A DNA stretch of 23,567 bases from SIG622 sp045604705 (lineage in GTDB: Bacteria > Bacillota > Clostridia > Oscillospirales > CAG-382), in assembly GCA_045604705.1 (NCBI GenBank), contig JAZUOO010000017.1:1-23567 (forward strand). The letters run 5' to 3'. The notes under the pieces were generated by a model. That model was given only the letters and a program-made list of their open reading frames with translations, was not told the origin of the DNA and did no database searches. Shown here piece after piece: positions 14,423 through 21,140 of this stretch (position 1 is the stretch's first letter; the number at the start of each line of letters is the position of its first letter). The translations under genes and the position numbers were made by a program.

Positions 14423-15400
14423 ATGATAACACTTAAGGACGTATACAAGATATACTACATGGGTGACAACGAGGTTCGTGCCGCCGACGGAATAAATATG
14501 CATATATCCAAGGGAGAATTTGTGGCTATAGTCGGACAGTCGGGGTCGGGAAAATCCACCTGTATGAACATTATCGGCTGCCTTGACACTCCCACCGAGG
14601 GTACATATCTTCTTAACGGAATAGATGTTTCCACAATGAACGATAACGAGCTTGCGGAAATAAGAAATAAGATGCTGGGCTTTATATTTCAGCAGTACAA
14701 TCTTATACCGAAGCTGACGGTTCAGGAGAACGTGGAGCTGCCTTTGCTTTATGCGGGAGTTCCCTCTGACGAAAGACACGAGAGGGCGAAATATCAGTTA
14801 AAGCGTGTAGGTCTTGAGGGAAAAGAGAAAAATTATCCCTCACAGCTCTCCGGCGGTCAGCAGCAGAGAGTTTCCATAGCGCGCGCCCTTGCGGGTGAGC
14901 CGTCGGTTATACTTGCGGATGAGCCCACCGGTGCTCTTGACTCAAGAACCGGCAAGGAAGTAATGGAGTTTCTCAAAAAGCTCAACGATGAGGGTAACAC
15001 CATAGTTCTTATCACCCATGATAACTCCATCGCCGTCAGTGCAAAGAGGATAATAAGACTGCATGACGGCAAAATCGTATATGACGGCCCCTCGGACGGT
15101 GCGGGAGCTGTTGTAAATTCAAATGTATCCTTTGACGACGATCCGCTGCTACGCCAAAAGCGAGAGGAAGCCAAACGCCGTGACGAGGAATACAAAAAGG
15201 CAATGGCAAAGGGTATATCCCACGAGGAATTTGAAGAATATTATGAAAAGCTGCGTGGATCTGAGAAAGGTGAGATGCCGTTATCGGATGCGGCAAAGAT
15301 GACAGAGCCGAGCGATAATCAGCTTGCGACAGTTACAAGGCTTACGGACAAGAAAGATGCCTGCCATGGCGGGGACGAATTGGGAGGTGGCGAGGTATGA
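14423..15400 (+). CDS. MacB/LolD-type ABC transporter ATPase with C-terminal extension, 325 aa
   Basis: The cytosolic ATPase of a MacB-type exporter. Walker A is GQSGSGKST (38-46), the Q-loop FQQYN is near 89-93, the signature LSGGQ is at 142-146, Walker B ILADEP is around 163-168, and the switch histidine is H199 in ITHD. The core ends near residue 230, as usual for this family. The remaining ~95 residues form a charged extension rich in Arg/Lys/Glu (such as KREEAKRRDEEY and EEFEEYYEKL), probably helical, whose role is unknown. The start follows a CGAGGTAG ribosome site 12 nt after the adaptor stop, and the stop overlaps the permease start by 4 nt (ATGA), so translation is coupled. Substrates of such systems include antimicrobial peptides, lipoproteins and toxins; the substrate here is unknown. 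Confidence 0.93.
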   Translation: MITLKDVYKIYYMGDNEVRAADGINMHISKGEFVAIVGQSGSGKSTCMNIIGCLDTPTEGTYLLNGIDVSTMNDNELAEIRNKMLGFIFQQYNLIPKLTVQENVELPLLYAGVPSDERHERAKYQLKRVGLEGKEKNYPSQLSGGQQQRVSIARALAGEPSVILADEPTGALDSRTGKEVMEFLKKLNDEGNTIVLITHDNSIAVSAKRIIRLHDGKIVYDGPSDGAGAVVNSNVSFDDDPLLRQKREEAKRRDEEYKKAMAKGISHEEFEEYYEKLRGSEKGEMPLSDAAKMTEPSDNQLATVTRLTDKKDACHGGDELGGGEV

Positions 15401-16581
15401 ATGCTTTTCAGTGCTTTGTGCTTGCCCTCAAAAGCCTTGCGACAAGTAAGATAAGAGCACTTCTGACTATGCTTGGCATGATTATCGGTGTTGCGGCGGT
15501 AATTATTATCATGAGTCTGGGCAACGGTGTGACAAGCGAGGTTTCAAGTGCCTTTGACAGTATGGGAACAAATACCATAACGGTAAACGTCATGGGCAGA
15601 GGCTCTTCGAGAAGTATATCAGTCGATGAAATGTACGAGATGGCTTCGGAAAACAGCGACAGTATAAAGGCAATATCTCCCACGGTCACGGTTCCAGGAA
15701 GTATAAGAATCGGAAACGAAAGCTATTCACCGTCAATGACGGGAGTTGGTGAGGATTATCTTACCATCAAGACATGGGATATGTCTGAGGGAAGATTCAT
15801 TAACTACATTGACTCAAAGGAATACAAAATGGTCTGTGTAGTAGGTGCATATTACAATTCTGCGGAAGCCTTTGACGGTGAGGCTCTTGGCAGTACCGTA
15901 AAAATCAACGGCTACAATTTTACCGTAGTCGGTGTTATAGAAAACCAGACGGACGACTGGGAGGATGATTCAAGCTCGGACAACATGGTGCTTGTTCCTT
16001 ACTCCACGGCTGCAAAGCTGCTTGCACGCACATCTCAGATTTCCACATACAGCATCCTTGCACAAAGCGAGGATACCGTTGACGAAGCGAAGCTTGCGGT
16101 GGAAAACACCCTCTACAAAACTTTTTCCGACGATTCGGCATACTCGGTCATAAGCATGGCGGAAATACTTGACATATTTACTGAAATTATGGACACCATG
16201 GTTCTTGCCCTTGCGCTGATAGCAGGAATATCGCTGCTTGTTGCGGGTATCGGCATCATGAATATCATGCTTGTATCCGTTGCGGAGAGAACCCGTGAGA
16301 TAGGTATACGAAAGGCCCTTGGTGCAAAGCCTGGACATATAAAGCTCCAGTTTGTAATAGAGGCGGGAACAACAAGTACCATCGGCGGTATAATAGGTAT
16401 CGTTTTAGGTGTTATTCTTGCAAGAGTTCTCGGCAACGCCGTGGGAATGGAGTGTAATCCCACCATCAGTTCCGTTGCTGTCTCCTTCGGAGTTTCCGTG
16501 CTTATCGGCGTTGTGTTCGGCTTTCTGCCCGCAAATAAGGCGGCGATGCTGAATCCGATTGATGCACTGAGGAATGATTGA
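15397..16581 (+). CDS. MacB/FtsX-type ABC transporter permease, 394 aa
   Basis: The membrane subunit of the exporter. The N-terminal RALLTMLGMIIGVAAVI is the typical first helix of MacB-type permeases. Residues ~45-265 form the extracellular MacB periplasmic-core-like domain. Three more helices lie in the last 130 residues, with the FtsX-family motif ERTREIGIRKALGAK in the loop after the second helix and the common ending NPIDALRND. The length is normal. The four-helix layout and the preceding separate ATPase make this a mechanotransmission-type ABC exporter rather than a fused MacB. It is the last gene of the operon. A weak AAAAGC-TTC-GCTTTT hairpin (16646-16660) may help end transcription. 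Confidence 0.93.
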   Translation: MNAFQCFVLALKSLATSKIRALLTMLGMIIGVAAVIIIMSLGNGVTSEVSSAFDSMGTNTITVNVMGRGSSRSISVDEMYEMASENSDSIKAISPTVTVPGSIRIGNESYSPSMTGVGEDYLTIKTWDMSEGRFINYIDSKEYKMVCVVGAYYNSAEAFDGEALGSTVKINGYNFTVVGVIENQTDDWEDDSSSDNMVLVPYSTAAKLLARTSQISTYSILAQSEDTVDEAKLAVENTLYKTFSDDSAYSVISMAEILDIFTEIMDTMVLALALIAGISLLVAGIGIMNIMLVSVAERTREIGIRKALGAKPGHIKLQFVIEAGTTSTIGGIIGIVLGVILARVLGNAVGMECNPTISSVAVSFGVSVLIGVVFGFLPANKAAMLNPIDALRND

Positions 16582-16607
16582 GATTAGGATTTAGGGAAGG
16601 ACTTGGC

Positions 16608-16638
16608 AATGCATAATGCATAATGCATAATGCATAAT
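16608..16638. repeat. Four tandem copies of a 7-bp unit
   Basis: AATGCAT is repeated four times and runs into AATTT. It lies just after the exporter operon. Related AT-rich words occur at 9585-9599 and 16928-16941. This looks like a slippage-prone intergenic microsatellite. Confidence 0.8.
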
Positions 16639-16645
16639 TTAGGTA

Positions 16646-16660
16646 AAAAGCTTCGCTTTT
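16646..16660 (+). terminator. Weak hairpin after the exporter operon
   Basis: AAAAGC (16646-16651) pairs with GCTTTT (16655-16660) across a 3-nt loop, followed by GATTTTATT. It is short, with a broken T-run, so only a possible terminator. It may instead be part of the repeat mosaic. Confidence 0.35.
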
Positions 16661-16673
16661 GATTTTATTGTAT

Positions 16674-16915
16674 CGCACAATGCTCCGTGGGTGCACATCC
16701 TTGCCTCGCCCTTTGGGAGAGGTGGCAGCGAAGCTGACGGAGAGGGTGCAGGAACCGCAACAATTACAATCCGCACAATGCTCGGTGGGTGCGAACGGAA
16801 TTAATAATGATCCTGCATTTCTGTGTGTGGCGGCGTGCCGAGGTCGTCACGCCCTACAATGTCACCGTGGCAGCCATCGCAACAATTACAATCCGCACAA
16901 CGTTCCGTGGGTGCA
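16674..16915. repeat. Mosaic of short interspersed intergenic repeats
   Basis: The same word family, core CGCACAATGCTCCGTGGGTG, occurs three times: 16674-16694, and inside two longer copies at 16755-16792 and 16878-16915 that add CGCAACAATTACAATC in front. Between them lie two hairpins. One is CCTC-g-CCC-TTT-GGG-a-GAGG (16704-16722), part of a segment like the GGGAGAGGTGGC repeats that I recall from gut Clostridia. The other is GGCGTG-loop-CACGCC (16832-16853). Base composition is clearly richer in G and C than the flanking AT-rich spacers. I see no gene here, and open frames running through it are fortuitous. No transposase or target duplication is visible. Confidence 0.7.
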
Positions 16916-16966
16916 GTTACAACAATAATTATGAATTATGAATCAGAAAGGACAGATTATCCGAAT

Positions 16967-19813
16967 ATGAAAAGAATGACAAAGATATTGTCGACAACCG
17001 TGGTGCTTGCCTGTATTCTACTGTCGGCGTTTGCCGTGTCTGCGGCAAAGCCGGAGGTTGCCACAATGCCCTCGGAGCAGGAGATTATAACTACCGTGGG
17101 AATACTTGGCATTATGAACGGTGATTACTACGGCAACCTGCAGCTTGACAATTACGTTACAAGAGCAGAATTCACCAAAATCGCCCTTTGCACATCAAAT
17201 CTCAAGGATACGGTGAACAAGGCAAGTCAGGTAGCACCCTTTTCCGATGTAAAACCGTCACACTGGGCGTCCGGCTATATTGTCACGGCGGTTACAAACG
17301 GTTATCTCAAAGGCTATGTTGACGGAAGCTTCAAGCCGGACAGGCAGGTTACCCTTGAAGAAGCGGTGACGGTAATGCTCAGAATCCTCGGCTACAGCGA
17401 ACTTGATTCGGGTAAGTATCCTGACTCACAGCTTGCAAAATATGAGGAGCTCAATCTCGGTAATATGATTACAGCCCAAAAAGGTCAGCCGATGACAAGA
17501 CGTGACTGTATGTATCTTGCGTATAATGTGCTTTGTGCGGAAACAAAGAACGGTACGGTGCATTGTCAGTCGCTGGGCTACACAACAGACTCCAACGGCA
17601 GAATTGATTACCTTAATCTCATAAGTCAGAACATGGAGGGGCCTGTTGCGGTAAATGCGGACAGCTCATATACGGACAGAATCGGAATTGAATTTGCAAG
17701 TGCCACATTTTACAGAGACGGTCTGCCCTCAAGTGCATCCGAGCTTCAGCTTTATGATCTTGTTTACTACAATAGAGATATAAGAACCATTTGGGCATAC
17801 ACGGATAAGAAAATGGGTACCGTAAACTCTATTTCCGTTGCGGGGATTACTTCCACTTCGCCCGATTATGACGGGAATGCTGCGACCTCTTCGGCAAGTG
17901 ATTCATCCGGCAGCATAGTTGTTGACGGTGTAAGCTACAGGCTGGGCAACGATGAAGTAAACAGAAAATTCGCTACCGACGGTGAAATTAAATACGACGA
18001 TTTCGTAATGCTCATGCTTGATAAAGACGGAAACGTCGGCGACGCAGTAACAGCAGACAGTGAGATAATTGATAAATTCCTTGATGAGGACGATGACAGG
18101 GTTGCACTTATAAATTCTACCCTTAAAGGCCCTTATGTTCTGAAGTCCGGCGAAACATTCGGCGATAAGATTCCCTTTGAGCTTGACGGTGCAAGCATTT
18201 ACTCGGGTACAAAGCCTGTTTCAAAGTCCTTTGTCAAAACAAACGATGTATACTACTATTCCGAGCCTTTCAATTCTGTCTGGGTATACAGAGATACGGC
18301 AACGGGATTTGTAACTGCAATATCTCCCTCAAAGGAAAATCCCACGTCAATTACCGTCGGCACAAAGACATATACTCTTGACGGCTCTACCGTAAAACAG
18401 CAGTTCTCAAACTTCGGCTGGTTTGAAGAGGACGATTTTGTAACGGTGCTTCTTGGCAACGGCGGTACTGCTGTATATGCAACCGTCGGCGACATATACG
18501 ACTACGCAAACAACAACAATGACGGTGTTACATATGCGGATCTTGTAGCGCAGTCAATGGAAGGTCCGATAGTCGTAAAGCCCGGCAAGGATTGGGAGGC
18601 AAGCATTCCTTTTGATATTTCCGGGGCAACCTTCCACAGAAACAACAGCATTGTGAATCCGGACGTCATAAAAGACTACGATGTAATTTATTACTCAAAG
18701 GCTTTTACTTCCGTATGGATTTATACCGATAAGGCAACGGGTACCTTTGAAGCGGTATCACCCAACAGAATTTCACCTACATCTGTAACCGTCTCCGGAA
18801 AATCCTATGCAATCGAGAGCACGGGAGCAGCTTTTGCGCTTTCAAATCTCGGCTCCTATAAATTCGGAGACACCATAACTGTGCTTCTTGGCAAGGACGG
18901 TGGTATTGTTGATGTAATATCTGCCTCCGAGGTCGCAGATACCCTCTATGGCTTTATTACAGCTTTCGGAGAGGGTACATATCAGAAGCCCAACGGAGTT
19001 ACATACACGGCAGACACTATCACAATAATGGGTATTGACACTCAGACATATACCTATGAACACGAAAAATATGCCTTTAATAAGGGTGACTTCGTATCTG
19101 TCAGATACGTTGACGGCAAGGTAACTGTCAGCCCTGCGGCAAGCGGAGTTAATGCCTCGGTTGCAAGCACCGTAAACAGCCTTATCGCAACCGATAATAT
19201 TGCGGACGATGCGGTTCTGCTTGACGTTTATATCACAATTGATTCAAATTCACTTGTAAATCAGACCGTTGAGTATTGCAAGCTTTACCCCTCAAGACTT
19301 TCCGGTGCCAAGCTTTCCGCAAGTGATATTTACTATGCAAAGCTTGAAAACGGGAAAATCAAGACACTTATTCTCAAGGATTTCACCGGAGACATACATA
19401 CCTACGGTCTTGTTACGGCAGACAGAATTGACGGTGAGATTGGATACATAGCCCTGATAGGGGGAAGTGAGTCGGCAACGCAGATAAGCACAGCTTACGG
19501 AAAACCGAGTATCGGACCTGCAAAGCTTACGATAAGAAGAAATTCAAAAGGCGGCAATGTAACGGAAACGTATGTCCCCAAAAATCTTGACGGCGTAATG
19601 GTAACCGGGGAAAACTTCGGCAGAGGCTATTGTATAAGCGGCGGCAAGACCTACAATTATGCTTCCAATGTGGAATTCTACATTAAAGTAAGCACAAGAG
19701 AATTCACTGTCACAACCTATGATGATATTGCAGATGGTAACTATAAGATTACTGCATATTACGATGATACGGAAGAAAACGGCGGACGAGTCAGAGTAAT
19801 TATTGCAGAATAA
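16967..19813 (+). CDS. S-layer-homology domain protein with three repeated modules, 948 aa
   Basis: A secreted surface protein. The start at 16967 (MKRMTKILST) is chosen for its signal peptide (hydrophobic core about 10-22, cleavage after AVSA near 26). The open frame continues into the repeat mosaic, but that part is not protein-like. The ribosome site (AAAGGA) is rather far, about 14 nt. Residues ~40-195 hold SLH units: VGILGIMNG...VTRAEFTKIAL, then FSDVKPSHWA...GYVDGSFKP...EEAVTVMLRILGY, then a weaker third. SLH domains usually bind pyruvylated cell-wall polymers. Three copies of a ~130-160-residue module follow, starting near 224, 384 and 530, each opening with GPxxV and containing YDxxYYxxxxxxVWxYxDxxxG. 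The last ~290 residues are beta-rich. The role is probably structural or in adhesion; no enzyme motif is seen. Confidence 0.85.
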   Translation: MKRMTKILSTTVVLACILLSAFAVSAAKPEVATMPSEQEIITTVGILGIMNGDYYGNLQLDNYVTRAEFTKIALCTSNLKDTVNKASQVAPFSDVKPSHWASGYIVTAVTNGYLKGYVDGSFKPDRQVTLEEAVTVMLRILGYSELDSGKYPDSQLAKYEELNLGNMITAQKGQPMTRRDCMYLAYNVLCAETKNGTVHCQSLGYTTDSNGRIDYLNLISQNMEGPVAVNADSSYTDRIGIEFASATFYRDGLPSSASELQLYDLVYYNRDIRTIWAYTDKKMGTVNSISVAGITSTSPDYDGNAATSSASDSSGSIVVDGVSYRLGNDEVNRKFATDGEIKYDDFVMLMLDKDGNVGDAVTADSEIIDKFLDEDDDRVALINSTLKGPYVLKSGETFGDKIPFELDGASIYSGTKPVSKSFVKTNDVYYYSEPFNSVWVYRDTATGFVTAISPSKENPTSITVGTKTYTLDGSTVKQQFSNFGWFEEDDFVTVLLGNGGTAVYATVGDIYDYANNNNDGVTYADLVAQSMEGPIVVKPGKDWEASIPFDISGATFHRNNSIVNPDVIKDYDVIYYSKAFTSVWIYTDKATGTFEAVSPNRISPTSVTVSGKSYAIESTGAAFALSNLGSYKFGDTITVLLGKDGGIVDVISASEVADTLYGFITAFGEGTYQKPNGVTYTADTITIMGIDTQTYTYEHEKYAFNKGDFVSVRYVDGKVTVSPAASGVNASVASTVNSLIATDNIADDAVLLDVYITIDSNSLVNQTVEYCKLYPSRLSGAKLSASDIYYAKLENGKIKTLILKDFTGDIHTYGLVTADRIDGEIGYIALIGGSESATQISTAYGKPSIGPAKLTIRRNSKGGNVTETYVPKNLDGVMVTGENFGRGYCISGGKTYNYASNVEFYIKVSTREFTVTTYDDIADGNYKITAYYDDTEENGGRVRVIIAE

Positions 19814-19823
19814 CGATTTAAAC

Positions 19824-19860
19824 GGAGGTCTCCCTTTTTTGGGGGAGGCTTCCTTGTTTT
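19824..19860 (+). terminator. Intrinsic terminator of the SLH protein gene
   Basis: GGAGGTCTCCC (19824-19834) and GGGGGAGGCTTCC (19841-19853) fold into a GC-rich stem around TTTTTT, followed by TTGTTTT. Confidence 0.75.
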
Positions 19861-19913
19861 AGTTGTTTCCCGTATTTTTCACAAGAAAATACATTTACTT
19901 TTTACTTATAATT

Positions 19914-20096
19914 GAGTCGGAGCATGATAATTTCAATGTTGTTGAAGGTGCTCCCTTTAAGAGGGATGTTATCGGTGAGATTGCCGAGACTTGCAGAAAG
20001 TATGATATGAAGTCGGAGTTTTACTATTCTCAGGAGCTTGACCGAAACGAACTCAACTTCGGCTGCTTTTTGCTTGATGTGGTGCAAAAATATTGA
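19914..20096 (+). pseudogene. Decayed fragment resembling GH29 alpha-L-fucosidase
   Basis: About 60 codons remain open without a proper start or ribosome site. The reading contains FNVVEGAPFKRDVIGEIAE, then CRKYDMKSEFYYSQELD. This fits, from memory, the GH29 segment where the enzyme has a KHHDGF-like histidine region, FN...TPFKRDIVKELA, then GIKFGFYYSQ..DWHE. Here the second His is Asp-Asn (SEHDNF), DWHE has become DRNE, and the frame loses similarity and stops within about 15 codons. The neighbouring sequence shows no upstream or downstream parts of the enzyme. I read it as a relic of a lost or transferred glycosidase gene. It may be a chance resemblance, but the run of matching positions is long. 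Confidence 0.55.
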
Positions 20097-20271
20097 AAAT
20101 CGCATATCTGCACCGTACAACGCACGGATGTATCCGAATAAAGTACCCGAAAAAGCCCTTTTGACGTTTACGAAAAATTAACATTTCTAAAAAAATACTT
20201 CAAACCACTATATTTTGGGGTAATTGGTACAAAAATAACGCAAGAATCTGTAAAAAAATTATAAAACCCCC

Positions 20272-20300
20272 TTGATTTTATTTGAAAAACCATATATAAT
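20272..20300 (+). promoter_or_regulatory. Sigma-A promoter of the cohesin/dockerin operon
   Basis: TTGATT (20272-20277) and a perfect TATAAT (20295-20300) are separated by 17 nt. The predicted transcript start is near 20307. The upstream 20097-20271 stretch is AT-rich and holds no gene. Confidence 0.75.
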
Positions 20301-20306
20301 ATATAG

Positions 20307-20402
20307 TAACTAGGTATACCGAGACGTTTCGTAAAATGCTTCGGATATGCGAAAAGCAAAAAACGGAGGAAGCTCCGTATAGAAAGGGTTGGTATAGGGG
20401 TA
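20307..20402 (+). other. Hairpin-containing leader of the cohesin/dockerin operon
   Basis: About 96 nt of leader can form GCTTCG-loop-CGAA-aa-GC (20339-20358) and ACGGAG-GAAG-CTCCGT (20363-20378). The second hairpin buries a GGAGGA that looks like a ribosome site but is too far from the start. The AGGGG adjacent to the ATG at 20403 is only about 2 nt away, and AAAGGG at 20383 is 14 nt away, so translation initiation here is unusual. Confidence 0.4.
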
Positions 20403-21122
20403 ATGAAAAAACTATCCATCATTATGGCAATCGTAATGCTGTTTGTCAGTTGTATGTACGTGACTGCGAGTGCACAGACCGGTACAGAGAACAGTCTTAC
20501 GGTATCCGTAAACGCACCGGGAAAAGTCACCCAGGGAAATGAATTCACACTCTCTGTTGATTTTGCCGGTAATACCGGGTTCAATACTCTCGGTGTTGAG
20601 CTTACATATCCCGAAGGATTTGAGTACGTAAGTGCGCAAGCAAGTAATCTTATTAAAGAAAAGTTTTATCTTGACTTTGCGGGTTATGAGGGCGAAACCT
20701 ACGTATTTTATCACAACGAAGAAGCAAGAACGGTTACTTTTGTAGGAGCTTCTCTCTATGACATTAGCGAAGCGAACGGCAGTCTTTTTAGTGTAAAGTT
20801 TACGACTCCTGAGGATGTCAGTACAGGTAATGCTTTCTCCATTGCACTTGTTGATACAGCTTACAACGAAGTCGGTGATACAGTTACAACAACCGTGAAT
20901 GGCAGTTCCCTTGATGTAATAGAGTACATTCTCGGTGACGTTGACGGAAACGGTTCTGTTCAGACAGCTGATGCCATGCTTGCTTTTTTTGCTGCTGCAA
21001 AGAAAGTAACTCTTAATGAAACACAGACTCTTGCTGCAAATGTTTTGAACGCTGACGGCCTTACAACAGCCGATGCGATGAGAATTTTCTATTATGCGGC
21101 AAAGAAAATTACATCTTTTTAA
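20403..21122 (+). CDS. Secreted cohesin-like plus dockerin protein, 239 aa
   Basis: A signal peptide (MKKLSIIMAI..., hydrophobic to about 19, cleavage near TASA-Q) is followed at residues ~30-172 by a beta-sandwich resembling a cohesin (SLTVSVNAPGKVTQGNEFT, GVELTYPEGFE, SLFSVKFTTP). Residues 177-239 are a dockerin: GDVDGNGSVQTADAM gives the first Ca2+ loop D-x-D-x-N-G-x-x-Q-x-x-D. The second copy, VLNADGLTTADAM, has lost the early loop positions. Both copies share TADAMxxFxxAAKK. Cohesin and dockerin on one chain suggest an adaptor in a non-covalent assembly at the cell surface. It is first in an operon, 18 nt before the larger protein. The cohesin call rests on pattern only, and a generic Ig-like fold is possible. 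Confidence 0.72.
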   Translation: MKKLSIIMAIVMLFVSCMYVTASAQTGTENSLTVSVNAPGKVTQGNEFTLSVDFAGNTGFNTLGVELTYPEGFEYVSAQASNLIKEKFYLDFAGYEGETYVFYHNEEARTVTFVGASLYDISEANGSLFSVKFTTPEDVSTGNAFSIALVDTAYNEVGDTVTTTVNGSSLDVIEYILGDVDGNGSVQTADAMLAFFAAAKKVTLNETQTLAANVLNADGLTTADAMRIFYYAAKKITSF

Positions 21123-21140
21123 TAGTAGAGGTGAAAGAGA

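Noticed and set aside
16674..16915. CRISPR-like array
   Set aside because: There are only three unequal, diverged copies, spacers of different length containing other repeats, and no cas genes.
16823..16966. Upstream extension of the SLH protein frame
   Set aside because: It crosses the repeat mosaic and puts 48 unlikely residues before a clear signal peptide.
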